The notes: generated by a model from the letters alone, not told the origin. A stretch of 64,000 bases of DNA from Leptobacterium flavescens (GCF_010671605.1 NZ_JAABOO010000004.1:310001-374000); one strand, 5' to 3'. Positions 51,987 to 61,457 are shown, counted from the stretch's first letter. Numbers and translations: made by a program.

Positions 51987-53582
51987 ATGAATAGTTCCAA
52001 CCTATTTAAAAATGTAAAAGCCGATTTACCGGCTAGTATCGTCGTATTTTTCGTAGCGCTTCCTCTTTGTTTAGGAATAGCGCTGGCCAGTGGTGCCCCT
52101 CTGTTTTCAGGTTTGATCGCCGGAATTGTAGGAGGTATCGTTGTAGGGGTCATCAGCGGATCCCAGGTAGGGGTAAGTGGCCCGGCTGCAGGTTTGGCAG
52201 CCATTGTTCTCTCAGCTATTGTTAGCCTGGGAAGTTTTGAGAATTTCCTGCTGGCTGTAGTGCTTGGAGGGATCATACAACTCGCTTTCGGTTTGCTTAA
52301 AGCGGGAATTATAGGGTATTATTTCCCTTCTTCTGTTATTAAAGGAATGCTTACCGGGATCGGGATCATTATTATTTTAAAGCAGATCCCACATTTCTTC
52401 GGATATGATGCGGATCCTGAAGGAGATTTTGCCTTTTCCCAGTTAGATGGTGAAAATACATTCTCCGAGATCCTGCTTTCACTTAACTCTATCAGTTTAG
52501 GGTCTACACTAATTGCAGTGATCGGTTTAGTGATCCTTATTCTTTGGGACAAGGTCCTTACCAAGAAGGCAAAAATATTCCAACTGATTCAGGGACCCCT
52601 TGTTGCGGTTGGTTTAGGAATCGTTTATTTTGTTGTTGCCGGTGGAAGTTCTTCATTGGGAATATCAGCTAATCATTTGGTAAAAGTACCTGTACCTGAA
52701 GATGCAGCTTCTTTCTTCGGGCAGTTTTCACTACCTAATTTCGGAGGGATCACAAATCCTGAGATATGGGTAACAGCCTTTACCATTGCTTTGGTTGCCA
52801 GTCTGGAAACTCTTTTATGTGTGGAAGCTACCGATAAACTGGATCCGCAGAAACGCGTAACGCCAACCAACAGAGAGCTTATAGCTCAGGGAAGTGGTAA
52901 CATTTTATCCGGACTTATCGGAGGTTTACCAATTACACAGGTAATCGTAAGGAGTTCGGCTAATATCCAGTCTGGAGGAAAATCAAAATTATCCGCTATC
53001 ATTCACGGTTTACTGTTATTGATCTCGGTAATACTTATCCCAAGATTATTAAATATGATCCCATTGTCCGTATTGGCAGCTATACTGCTTATGGTAGGTT
53101 ATAAACTGGCAAAACCGGCATTGTTCAAACAAATGTACAAGATGGGCTGGAAGCAGTTTATCCCTTTTACCGTAACAGTAGCGGGAATTATTTTTACCGA
53201 CCTTCTGATCGGAATCGGAATGGGATTAGGAGTAGGGATCGTTGTGATCCTTATCAAGAGCTTCCAGAATTCGCACTTCCTGCATATTGAAGATCAAAGC
53301 AACGGAAAGCACAAGATTAAAATGACTCTTGCAGAAGAGGTAACATTCTTTAACAAAGGTGCTATCCTTAAAGAACTTGACGGACTTCCAATAAACACAT
53401 CCCTTGAACTGGATGTAAGGAAAACGAGGTATCTGGATAACGATATTGTTGAGATATTGGAAGATTTTTCAGAGAAAGCGACGAACCGGAATATAGATAT
53501 TAAACTTATTTCGGAAAGAGGGGTTGTTCATAATCCCGGGAGTTTTATTGAATTCTTCAGGCTGCGACCAAAAAGTGCCTGA
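51987..53582 (+). CDS. SulP-family anion transporter
   Basis: A 531-residue inner-membrane transporter of the SulP (SLC26) family, moving sulfate, bicarbonate or similar anions. The family pattern is visible in DLPASIVVFFVALPLCLGIALASG, SQVGVSGPAAGLAAIV and the central PTNRELIAQGSGNILSGLIGGLPITQVIVRSSANIQSGGKSK. A STAS-like tail follows after about residue 425 (INTSLELDVRKTRYLDNDIVEIL). Pairing with a universal stress protein gene 24 bases downstream is common in Bacteroidota. Bicarbonate is a reasonable guess, but no carbonic anhydrase gene is nearby. Confidence 0.9.
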   Translation: MNSSNLFKNVKADLPASIVVFFVALPLCLGIALASGAPLFSGLIAGIVGGIVVGVISGSQVGVSGPAAGLAAIVLSAIVSLGSFENFLLAVVLGGIIQLAFGLLKAGIIGYYFPSSVIKGMLTGIGIIIILKQIPHFFGYDADPEGDFAFSQLDGENTFSEILLSLNSISLGSTLIAVIGLVILILWDKVLTKKAKIFQLIQGPLVAVGLGIVYFVVAGGSSSLGISANHLVKVPVPEDAASFFGQFSLPNFGGITNPEIWVTAFTIALVASLETLLCVEATDKLDPQKRVTPTNRELIAQGSGNILSGLIGGLPITQVIVRSSANIQSGGKSKLSAIIHGLLLLISVILIPRLLNMIPLSVLAAILLMVGYKLAKPALFKQMYKMGWKQFIPFTVTVAGIIFTDLLIGIGMGLGVGIVVILIKSFQNSHFLHIEDQSNGKHKIKMTLAEEVTFFNKGAILKELDGLPINTSLELDVRKTRYLDNDIVEILEDFSEKATNRNIDIKLISERGVVHNPGSFIEFFRLRPKSA

Positions 53583-53605
53583 TACATCCATTTAAAACCA
53601 AAAAA

Positions 53606-54463
53606 ATGAGAACAAAAAAATTAAGAGCAAAATATAGTTTACTGGTACTTACCGATCTTTCGGAAGTCTCTCTTAGGGCTTTAAAGAGTGCCGTTGGTCT
53701 TGCAAAGCTTATTGACGGAAGCATAGAGGTCTTTCATGTTAGTCCTTCAGTAAGCCTGGCTGATCATGATAATCAGATCTCGGCAATGCGTTCTATAAAG
53801 GAAGCTGAAATTGTGGCCAGAGGAACGCTACAGAGCCTTACTGATGAAATAGCAGATGAAGAAAATTTAGCGATCAGCTATGACTTTGCCTTCGGAAACA
53901 TAAAGAAGGAGGTAAAAGACCATATTGAGAAAGTAAACCCGGATATCATTGTACTTGGGAAACGGAAAAATAAACTTCTGAAATTTGGCGGGGATAATTT
54001 AACTCAGTTTATCCTCAAAGAATTCCCGGATAACGTTTTTGTTGCCGGAAGGGAGAAGGAGTTTAATGCCGGCACCGATATTTCACTTGGATTTTTGGGG
54101 TATGTACCCGAAGCAAATGAAAAGGGAATTCCGTTAGAGCTGAATAAGAATGCAGATGAAGCTGTTACTCTTTTCAGTGTTCGCTCTTCGGAGGGAACTC
54201 AGACGGAAGAAGAAATACCGGTAACCGAACGATCTAAGGGAAATTTCCGCAAAACTGTGGCTTTTGAATTTGAGCAGGGAGCGGATATATACGATCGCCT
54301 CAGTACCTATGTTGCCAAAAGTAATATAGAGCTGCTTTGTATGAGAAATACAAAAAGGAAGAAGGATGGTCAGCAACCCTATGATGCCATAGAGAACAAT
54401 ATGGAAGAGGTGGTTCAAAAGCTGGATATTCCCATGTTGATCCTAAGTGAAAAAAGCTATTAA
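53606..54463 (+). CDS. Universal stress protein (UspA family), two-domain
   Basis: A 285-residue cytoplasmic protein. The N-terminal Usp domain (about 8-150) has YSLLVLTDLSEVSLRALKSAVGLAKLIDGSIEVFHV and NPDIIVLGKRKNK. The second half is a diverged Usp-like domain ending in NIELLCMRNTKRKK...DIPMLILSEKS. The usual G-2x-G-9x-GS/T ATP loop is degenerate, so nucleotide binding is uncertain. It follows the SulP gene by 23 bases and probably forms an operon with it. Confidence 0.85.
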   Translation: MRTKKLRAKYSLLVLTDLSEVSLRALKSAVGLAKLIDGSIEVFHVSPSVSLADHDNQISAMRSIKEAEIVARGTLQSLTDEIADEENLAISYDFAFGNIKKEVKDHIEKVNPDIIVLGKRKNKLLKFGGDNLTQFILKEFPDNVFVAGREKEFNAGTDISLGFLGYVPEANEKGIPLELNKNADEAVTLFSVRSSEGTQTEEEIPVTERSKGNFRKTVAFEFEQGADIYDRLSTYVAKSNIELLCMRNTKRKKDGQQPYDAIENNMEEVVQKLDIPMLILSEKSY

Positions 54464-54486
54464 ATAATCGGATAACAATAGAGGGT

Positions 54487-54518
54487 CCGGGAATACCGAT
54501 AAATTTCGGTTCTTCCGG
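54487..54518 (+). other. Stem-loop 1 in the leader of the exporter operon
   Basis: CCGGGAATACCGA and TCGGTTCTTCCGG can pair as 4+2+5 base pairs around a 2x2 internal loop, with a 6-base loop. It sits in the 207-base gap before the ABC gene and is not followed by a T run, so it does not look like a terminator for the Usp gene. Confidence 0.4.
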
Positions 54519-54565
54519 ATTCCGATTGCCCCGGTAGGCTCTTCACCACATTTTTGATTGTTTTT

Positions 54566-54588
54566 CTGCCGGTTTTTAAACCGCGCAG
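54566..54588 (+). promoter_or_regulatory. Dyad symmetry in the leader of the exporter operon
   Basis: CTGC-CGGTTT-TT-AAACCG-C-GCAG is a near-perfect inverted repeat with ten pairs and one bulged C. The centre of the dyad is 94 bases before the ABC start codon. It could be an operator for a dimeric repressor or a second RNA hairpin; a T run is absent. Confidence 0.4.
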
Positions 54589-54670
54589 GCGTGATCTTTA
54601 CCCCCTGTTTTTTTTATCTAAAAAAGACGGGAGTGGTAAGTATTGACTAAACTCAAATCATTTAAACTTA

Positions 54671-56338
54671 ATGATGAGCACTAAAACAATGACTCCCTTA
54701 CAGCGTTTTTTCAGCTTATTGCAGCTGGACAAGAAAGATATCAGGCAGATATTTTACTACGCTATTTTTGCCGGGCTTGTGGCCCTTTCCCTTCCTCTTG
54801 GGATCCAGGCTATTATCAATCTGATCCAGGGAGCACAGGTGTCTACCTCATGGATCATTCTTATTGTAATGGTGACTTTGGGGGTAGGGTTTCAGGGAAT
54901 TCTTCAGTTTATGCAGATACGTATCCTGGAGAACATTCAGCAGCGCATATTTACAAGATCTTCTTTTGAGTTTGCCTATCGCTTTCCAAAGATCAGAATG
55001 AAGGAATTGCAGAACTATTATCCGCCGGAGCTGGCTAATCGTTTTTTTGATACGCTTACCATTCAAAAGGGTCTGTCCAAGATCCTTATCGATTTTCCGG
55101 CAGCTTTACTACAGGTACTTTTTGGCCTGATCCTTTTATCTCTTTATCATCCGTTCTTTATCATATATGGCCTTCTGTTACTGTTACTGGTATATGTAGC
55201 GTTTAAATTTACAGCACAGAGGGGTTTGCAAACCAGCCTTGAAGAGTCGAAGGTAAAATACAAAATAGCTCACTGGATCCAGGAAGTTGCCCGGACCATC
55301 GTTAGCTTTAAACTCTCTGGGAATACAAGGCATGCGCTGCATAAAACAGACCAGTTGGTAAGTGATTACCTGGATGCCAGAGAAGGGCATTTCAGGATCC
55401 TGGCCGTACAATTTATGCAGATGATCGCTTTTAAAGTCCTTGTTACTGCAGGTTTATTGGTGATCGGAGGTGTTCTGGTCTTGAATCAGAAGATGAATAT
55501 AGGGCAGTTTGTAGCTGCAGAGATCATCATTTTACTGGTAATAGGCTCTGTTGAAAAGATGACTCTCGGACTTGAATCATTTTACGATGTCCTGACCTCT
55601 CTTGAAAAGCTCGGGCAGGTAGTAGATAAGGAACTGGAGCCGCAGAACGGAGAAAGGCCCGAACAAATAGGGAAGGACTTTGTAGTTGAACTGGATGAGG
55701 TGCATTTCAGCTCATCCCTGGGTAAAAAAGTGCTGGACAATGTATCTCTTACTATAGAGCCCGGTTGTACCATACTTTTGAACGGAAGTAACAATTCGGG
55801 AAAAACCACCCTTCTTCGTATGATAGCCGGTCTTATAGAACCGGAAAAAGGAGCCATTTATGTAAATAATATTTCGCTCAGTTCTATCAGCCTTAACTAT
55901 TACCGTTCTCTGATCGGACAATCCCTTACCGAAGAATCGCCTTTTGAAGGAAGTATCCTGGAAAATATCACCTTTGGGAATCCCAATATATCTGAAGCCG
56001 ATGTTTACTGGGCAATAGAAAAGACCGGGCTTACCTCCTTCGTAAAAGAGCAGCCTAAGGGATTGCATGCCATCATCTACCCGGAAGGCAAACAAATATC
56101 CTATACGATCTCAAAAAAGATCGTGCTTGCCAGGAGTATTGTACATAAACCCAAGCTTCTGATCCTTAAAAACCCACTGGATCAGTTTGACGGGGATGAG
56201 ACCAGCAGGATCATCGATTTTCTGATAGATCCTTCAAACCCATGGAGCCTTATTGTGATCAGTAAGAATAAGGAGTGGATCAAAAAATGCGGAAAGATAG
56301 TTACGCTTGAAAACGGACGGATAACTAAAAAAGGTTGA
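54671..56338 (+). CDS. ABC exporter subunit with degenerate ATPase domain
   Basis: A 555-residue half-transporter of the type I secretion kind without a peptidase domain. Residues about 20-310 hold the membrane domain. About 335-550 is the ATPase. Walker A is intact (GSNNSGKT, Lys378). The signature LSGGQ is replaced by ISYTI (476-480). Walker B reads LLILKNP, with Lys500-Asn501 in place of Asp-Glu. The H-loop reads VISKNK with no His. These changes should cripple ATP hydrolysis. HlyD-like and TolC-like genes follow at 2-base gap and 4-base overlap, so an assembled envelope complex is clear. The energy source or an alternative role is open. Confidence 0.85.
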   Translation: MMSTKTMTPLQRFFSLLQLDKKDIRQIFYYAIFAGLVALSLPLGIQAIINLIQGAQVSTSWIILIVMVTLGVGFQGILQFMQIRILENIQQRIFTRSSFEFAYRFPKIRMKELQNYYPPELANRFFDTLTIQKGLSKILIDFPAALLQVLFGLILLSLYHPFFIIYGLLLLLLVYVAFKFTAQRGLQTSLEESKVKYKIAHWIQEVARTIVSFKLSGNTRHALHKTDQLVSDYLDAREGHFRILAVQFMQMIAFKVLVTAGLLVIGGVLVLNQKMNIGQFVAAEIIILLVIGSVEKMTLGLESFYDVLTSLEKLGQVVDKELEPQNGERPEQIGKDFVVELDEVHFSSSLGKKVLDNVSLTIEPGCTILLNGSNNSGKTTLLRMIAGLIEPEKGAIYVNNISLSSISLNYYRSLIGQSLTEESPFEGSILENITFGNPNISEADVYWAIEKTGLTSFVKEQPKGLHAIIYPEGKQISYTISKKIVLARSIVHKPKLLILKNPLDQFDGDETSRIIDFLIDPSNPWSLIVISKNKEWIKKCGKIVTLENGRITKKG

Positions 56339-56340
56339 TC

Positions 56341-57702
56341 ATGCTCAATATTTCAAAAAATAAACTCAACAAAACCGTTGATCTTGGAGAATATGATGCC
56401 ATCAGGAAACTGAATAGGATAGGGCATTATAAATATTTCAACAGGTTTCTGATTGCTTTTACAGCTATTGCTCTTGTGATCCTTTTTCTTCCCTGGACCC
56501 AAAATATACAGGGGAGAGGCTTTGTAACCACCCTGCAACCCGATAACAGGCCGCAGACCATACAGTCGCCAATTCCGGGTAAAATAGAAAAATGGTTTGT
56601 CCGGGAAGGAGATTTTGTAGAAAAAGGAGATACCATCCTGTTTATCTCGGAGGTCAAAGACAAATACTTTGATCCGGATCTGCTGGAGCGTACTCAAAAA
56701 CAACTGGAAGCAAAGAACTTTTCCATAGGTGCCTATGAAGAAAAAATAAAAGCCCTGGACGTACAGGTCTCTTCACTGAGGAGAGAGCGGGAACTAAAAC
56801 TCAGCCAGGTAGAAAACAAACTGAAACAGTCCTATCTGAAAGTAAAAAGCGACAGTATAGATTACGAAGCGGCAAAGACCCTTATTCAGATTGCCGAGCG
56901 GCAGTATGAGAGAACAGAAAGCCTTCAGCGGGAAGGTTTGAAATCGCTTACCGAACTTGAGATGAAGAAGCTAAAGCTACAGGAAGCTCAGGCCAAACTT
57001 ATATCTCAGGAAAACAAATTGCTGGCCAGTAAGAATGAAGTGATCAATGCCCGGGTAGAGATCAGCAGGGTAAAAGCTTCTTATACTGATAAGATATCCA
57101 AAGCTGAAAGCGAAAAGTATACGGCTATGTCCGGACAATTTGATGCCGAGGCACAGTTCACCAAACTGGAAAACCAATACACCAATTATGAGCGGAGGAA
57201 TGAACTTTATTATGTGAGAGCTCCGCAAAACGGTTTTATCAACAAAGCGATCAGAGGCGGGCTTGGCGAAACATTTAAGGAAGGAGAGCAACTCCTGAGT
57301 ATCATGCCTGCAAATTATGAGCTTGCCGTAGAGACTTATGTAGAGCCTATAGATCTGCCGTTAATACAGATTGGAGCGGAAGTGAGGGTACAGTTTGACG
57401 GATGGCCCGCCATTGTTTTTAACGGTTGGCCCAATGCTTCTTACGGGACTTATGGCGCCAAAGTGGTAGCCATCGAGACATTTATCAGCGATAACGGTAA
57501 GTACAGGGTTTTGCTGGCACCGGACCCTGAAGATCATCAATGGCCGGAAAAGATACGTGTCGGATCCGGGGCAGCTACGATCGCATTATTGGACGATGTT
57601 CCTATCTGGTATGAAGCATGGCGAAAACTCAACGGTTTCCCTGCTAATTATTATCAGCAGGAAAGTGAAAAAGAAGAAGCCGTAAAAAAGTCGCAGAAAT
57701 GA
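56341..57702 (+). CDS. HlyD-family membrane-fusion (periplasmic adaptor) protein
   Basis: 453 residues. A single N-terminal membrane helix (about 38-58, FLIAFTAIALVILFLPW) is followed by the first lipoyl half (GKIEKWFVREGDFVEKGDTILFISE). A long coiled-coil hairpin spans about 115-275. The second lipoyl half and beta-barrel follow (YYVRAPQNGFINKAI, LAVETYVEPIDLPLIQIGAEVRV). It bridges the ABC subunit to the TolC-like channel. The frame has a TTG two codons earlier; the ATG two bases after the ABC stop is the start. Confidence 0.9.
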   Translation: MLNISKNKLNKTVDLGEYDAIRKLNRIGHYKYFNRFLIAFTAIALVILFLPWTQNIQGRGFVTTLQPDNRPQTIQSPIPGKIEKWFVREGDFVEKGDTILFISEVKDKYFDPDLLERTQKQLEAKNFSIGAYEEKIKALDVQVSSLRRERELKLSQVENKLKQSYLKVKSDSIDYEAAKTLIQIAERQYERTESLQREGLKSLTELEMKKLKLQEAQAKLISQENKLLASKNEVINARVEISRVKASYTDKISKAESEKYTAMSGQFDAEAQFTKLENQYTNYERRNELYYVRAPQNGFINKAIRGGLGETFKEGEQLLSIMPANYELAVETYVEPIDLPLIQIGAEVRVQFDGWPAIVFNGWPNASYGTYGAKVVAIETFISDNGKYRVLLAPDPEDHQWPEKIRVGSGAATIALLDDVPIWYEAWRKLNGFPANYYQQESEKEEAVKKSQK

Positions 57703-59114
57703 GAAGCTTTATCCTGATATTGTTTTGTAGCTGGTCTTTTCTTTTAAACGGACAGGAAGTAAAAAAAGAAATAAATACAATCCTGAGCTTAAAAGAATTT
57801 CTGGAACTGGTGAGAAAATACCATCCGGTAGCGGGCCAGGCCGAATTGACACTTAAAAAAGCTCAGGCGGGAGTGACCAGGGCCAGGGGTGAATTCGATC
57901 CTAAACTCGAATTTAGCTATGAAGGCAAGGAATTCCTGGGTTCGGATTACTTTGATATCCTCAAGGGTGGAGTTAAAATACCAACCTGGTACGGGATAGA
58001 ATTCAATGCGGGTTATGAAGATACGGACGGATCTTTTTTAAATCCCCAAAATTTTATTCCGGACGATGGTCGTTTGTTCAGTGCGGGAGTAAAAGTGCCT
58101 CTGGGAGAAGGACTTTTTATTAATGAAAGAATGGCCACACTAAGGAAGGCTAAGATCTTCAGGGAACTTTCCGTGGCAGAGCAGAAGATGCAGATCAACA
58201 AGGTCCTAAGCGATGCAGGACTGAGTTATTTTGACTGGCTTAAAGCTCACAGGGAGTTTGAATTGTACGATGAGTTTTTAAGGAATGCTGAGGTACGCCT
58301 GGAAGGAGTCAAAAACCAGGTGATAAGAGGTGACAAGGCTGCTATAGATAGTGTAGAAGCCGGAATTGTGGTGAAAAACCGAAAATTAGGACTGGAACAG
58401 GCAAGACTCAACTATCTGAAAGCGCAGTTAAAACTATCCAATTTCCTGTGGACTGCGAATCGCATCCCCGTAGAACTGGAACCTCATGTAGTTCCTCAAG
58501 AGGATATATCGGGATCTGTAGATGAAGTACTGGAGATCAATATGGGGATAGACGATGCTTTTGCTCTTGAGCAACATCCGAAGATCATCACCCTGGATCA
58601 GAAAATAAAGGTACTGGAGGTTGAAAAAAAACTAAAGGCCGATAAGCTAAAGCCCCGTTTGGACGCTTACTATAATTTTTTGTCGAGTGATGCCGAACGG
58701 ATCAATACTTTTAATACACGCGATTTTAAAGCGGGCTTTAAGTTTAGCCTTGGCCTGTTTTTGAGAAAGGAAAGGGGAGAAGTAAAAATTGCCAAGTACA
58801 AAATCCAGGATGCAGAACTGGATTACAGGTCGGAATTACTTCGGTTGAAAAATAAAATTACCTCCGAATATAATGAGACTTTATCTGTAAATGAACAATT
58901 GATCATCCTGGATGAGATAAGAAAAGATTATGACCTTTTACTTAAGGCCGAAGAACGTAAATTCAGCCTGGGTGAAAGCTCTGTTTTCCTGGTCAATCAG
59001 CGGGAGAAAACACTTTTAGACACGGGTCTGAAACAAATAGAGGTTGAGAACAAACTCTTCCGGGCAAAGGTCCGGCTATTCAACAGTTTGATCATTACCC
59101 CCGGCTTGCCTTAA
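57699..59114 (+). CDS. TolC-family outer-membrane channel
   Basis: 471 residues. A signal peptide covers about 1-19 (ending LLNGQ). Two TolC repeats of long amphipathic helices follow: AELTLKKAQAGVTRARGEFDPKLEFSYEG early, and VEKKLKADKLKPRLDAYYNF with FSLGLFLRKERGEVKIAKYK later. The ATG overlaps the HlyD stop by 4 bases (ATGA). It completes a three-part exporter with the preceding genes. The substrate is not encoded next to it in any recognisable form. Confidence 0.88.
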   Translation: MRSFILILFCSWSFLLNGQEVKKEINTILSLKEFLELVRKYHPVAGQAELTLKKAQAGVTRARGEFDPKLEFSYEGKEFLGSDYFDILKGGVKIPTWYGIEFNAGYEDTDGSFLNPQNFIPDDGRLFSAGVKVPLGEGLFINERMATLRKAKIFRELSVAEQKMQINKVLSDAGLSYFDWLKAHREFELYDEFLRNAEVRLEGVKNQVIRGDKAAIDSVEAGIVVKNRKLGLEQARLNYLKAQLKLSNFLWTANRIPVELEPHVVPQEDISGSVDEVLEINMGIDDAFALEQHPKIITLDQKIKVLEVEKKLKADKLKPRLDAYYNFLSSDAERINTFNTRDFKAGFKFSLGLFLRKERGEVKIAKYKIQDAELDYRSELLRLKNKITSEYNETLSVNEQLIILDEIRKDYDLLLKAEERKFSLGESSVFLVNQREKTLLDTGLKQIEVENKLFRAKVRLFNSLIITPGLP

Positions 59115-59122
59115 GGCCGGGG
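59099..59122 (+). terminator. Weak terminator-like hairpin at the end of the TolC-like gene
   Basis: CCCCGGC and GCCGGGG pair over a 10-base loop that contains the TAA stop codon. No T run follows, so it may protect the 3' end or slow polymerase rather than terminate by itself. Confidence 0.35.
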
Positions 59123-59151
59123 ATATACTGTCTGAAAAAGGAGGAAATATA

Positions 59152-60411
59152 TTATTTGCCTAATTCTGCTCTGAAGTTTTTGGCAACATCTTCGCCCTGC
59201 AATTCCCCGAGCAGGTTCAGGAATGTTTCGGTGTCCTTTTTTTCATAGGTAAACCATTTGTTCAGAAAGGCAAACAAAGCCTTTTCTCCTATCATCTTTT
59301 CCAGATGGTGTAACTTACCAACACCTTTTCTGTACATAACAGCATGTGGCGGAGGTCCTGTTATTTCCGGCTTATATACGGGAGGAAGCTGCGGAGCCTC
59401 CTTTTCTATACGGGATAAAAAAGTACTAAAGGCGTCTGCATTGTATTCTTTTTGGATGTATTTAAAGGCGATGTATTCTGCAACAGATTCGTCCAGCCAC
59501 CTGTGAGCGGTTTGCGGATTTGCTCCGCTACTCCAGAAATGAGCGAATTCATGAGTAATGAAATTCACAAAATGCAGGGTGTCATTTACGGAGATGCTAT
59601 TGCTAAGTACAATAAAGTTCTTTCTTGCATAACCGCTTTCATTTCGGGGAGCAATAGCCAGTTTAACTTCCGGTAATTCTTTTGAGCTCCCGAAATTCCG
59701 GTTGAGCCACTGATGACTTTTTTTACTAATGTCAGACATAAATGCCGCTCTCCCGTTATCTTTCTTATGATCGTAAATAGTGGTGTTTTCCTGATCGTTC
59801 CTGTAAAAGCTATGGCTGCCTATCAAAACAAGATCTATCTGGGGTACCGTATTGTGGATCTCGAATTTGTTTTTAGCTGTTTTTTTGCTGCTCCCACTAG
59901 AGATCAGCTCCAGTTCCTTTTCCGTCTTCAGGTCTACCTCCATATCTGCGGTAAAATAAAGATCGAAAGAAGAGAGTACAGGTAACCAGGCCGAATTAAC
60001 ACTGAGCTCCACCCAGTTTTCCGAAATTTTATCAATACCCCATGGAGCATCTTCTGCTTTGAGCTGAGAACTATATTCCAGTTTAATATCGAGAGGGGTA
60101 TTTAGTTCGTTCTTAAAATAGAGAGTAAGGGTCTTTACCTTGTTAGGCCCTGGATTTTCCTCAAATTTCAGGAGTCCACTGGCCTCACATTTCTTTATCC
60201 GGGCGTTTTCGTGTATAAAAAACTGCAAGCTGTCTGTGGGAGTCGAATAGTGTGGAGTATAAGCTATCTGTAGGTTAACGTCAAAAGTTTGGCTGGGAAT
60301 ATCTATCGATACCTGGCCGGAATAATTGGTCAGGTTCCTATTTTCTTTTTCTTTAGTGCAGGAAAAACACAGAAGCAAAAAAAGCACTATAACTGGTAGT
60401 TTTGATCTCAT
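59152..60411 (-). CDS. M1-like (gluzincin) peptidase lipoprotein
   Basis: 419 residues with lipobox CFSC (Cys18). Residues about 25-225 are a beta-rich N-terminal domain. The catalytic half has HEFAHFW (His287, Glu288, His291) and WLDESVAEYIAF, in which Glu308 is the likely third zinc ligand. In classic M1 aminopeptidases 18 residues separate the second His from that Glu; here there are 16. The GAMEN exopeptidase motif is absent, so aminopeptidase activity should not be assumed. The gene is convergent with the exporter operon and follows the MDR gene by 80 bases. Confidence 0.8.
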   Translation of the reverse strand: MRSKLPVIVLFLLLCFSCTKEKENRNLTNYSGQVSIDIPSQTFDVNLQIAYTPHYSTPTDSLQFFIHENARIKKCEASGLLKFEENPGPNKVKTLTLYFKNELNTPLDIKLEYSSQLKAEDAPWGIDKISENWVELSVNSAWLPVLSSFDLYFTADMEVDLKTEKELELISSGSSKKTAKNKFEIHNTVPQIDLVLIGSHSFYRNDQENTTIYDHKKDNGRAAFMSDISKKSHQWLNRNFGSSKELPEVKLAIAPRNESGYARKNFIVLSNSISVNDTLHFVNFITHEFAHFWSSGANPQTAHRWLDESVAEYIAFKYIQKEYNADAFSTFLSRIEKEAPQLPPVYKPEITGPPPHAVMYRKGVGKLHHLEKMIGEKALFAFLNKWFTYEKKDTETFLNLLGELQGEDVAKNFRAELGK

Positions 60412-60491
60412 AGATATGAAAGTTGTTGTTTTTCAAATAGATGAGAGAATCCGGCCTTTGTTACAGTTTTTACAGAATGGGCAACTACTTT

Positions 60492-61457
60492 TCAGATGGT
60501 GACAACCACTTTTCCCTGGACTTTTCCTTCTCCCAGATGCCAGAGAGCCTGAGGTAATTGTTCCAGTTGATAGGTTCTATCGACGATGGGAACTACCTTT
60601 CCCGAAGCGATCAATTCCAGCAGGAATTTCATATGCTTATTAGGTTCATGTACAAGAATACCTAATTTCCTGCCTGACAGGCGGGAGATCAACGGCCCCA
60701 GGAATACAAGCTGAAAAATAAGAGAGGCTGAACCTCCTACCATCCGGTACACCCCCTTTGGATTTAAAACTTTTTTGAGTTCGAAAATCGAATGCTTCCC
60801 CACGACGTCTATGATAAGATCGTATTTCTCTCCTTTTTTGCTAAAATCTTCCTTCTTGTAATCTATACAATGATCTGCTCCCAAAGACCGGAGGAGATCG
60901 AATTTTTCTTCCTTGTCCACTGCGGTTATTTCCGCACCAAGATGCCTGGCCAGCTGAACTACGATAGTTCCCACACCTCCGCCTGCACCATTTACCAGTA
61001 TTTTTTGTCCAGGCTTTATTTTTATTTTATCGTAAAGGCTTTGCACGGCCATAGCGGCTGCCTGAGGAAGGGAAGCGGCAACTTCAAAAGTCATTTCAGA
61101 AGGTTTGACAGTCAGGGAATCTTCACTTACGCAGACATATTCTGCAAAACCACTCCATCCGTTTCTCGAAATATCACCGAATACCTGATCTCCTTTTTTA
61201 AAAGCTTTGATAGTGCTTCCGGTTTCTTCTACCACTCCTGCAATGTCGCATCCGAGAGCAGTGATTTTGGGTTTACGCCAGCCAAACATCATGCGGTTTA
61301 CAAGAGGGGTTCCCTTCAGCAGGTCCCAGTCCCAGGAATTGACAGAACAGGCATGTACCTTTATCAGAAGCTCATTGTCTTTGGGTACCGGTTTCTCTAT
61401 TTCTTTTAACTTCAATGTTTCAGGAGAGCCGTATTTCTGAAAGGCCATTACTTTCAT
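60492..61457 (-). CDS. MDR-family NAD(P)-dependent alcohol dehydrogenase / quinone reductase
   Basis: 321 residues of the zinc-free medium-chain dehydrogenase type. The N-terminus (MKVMAFQKYGSPETLKLKEIEKPVPKDNELLIKVHACSVN) and LGCDIAGVVEETGS are typical. The nucleotide-binding motif is ILVNGAGGGVGTIVVQLARHLGAEITAV, the NADPH form. Zinc-binding Cys and His residues of true alcohol dehydrogenases are missing. The frame extends to an ATG at 61547, but MKVMAFQKYG at 61457 is the family start. The substrate is unknown. Confidence 0.85.
   Translation of the reverse strand: MKVMAFQKYGSPETLKLKEIEKPVPKDNELLIKVHACSVNSWDWDLLKGTPLVNRMMFGWRKPKITALGCDIAGVVEETGSTIKAFKKGDQVFGDISRNGWSGFAEYVCVSEDSLTVKPSEMTFEVAASLPQAAAMAVQSLYDKIKIKPGQKILVNGAGGGVGTIVVQLARHLGAEITAVDKEEKFDLLRSLGADHCIDYKKEDFSKKGEKYDLIIDVVGKHSIFELKKVLNPKGVYRMVGGSASLIFQLVFLGPLISRLSGRKLGILVHEPNKHMKFLLELIASGKVVPIVDRTYQLEQLPQALWHLGEGKVQGKVVVTI

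Noticed and set aside
60792-61409. 205-codon plus-strand ORF opposite the MDR dehydrogenase gene
   Set aside because: Wholly antisense to a well-supported gene, with Phe/Ser/Tyr-rich sequence typical of antisense translation.
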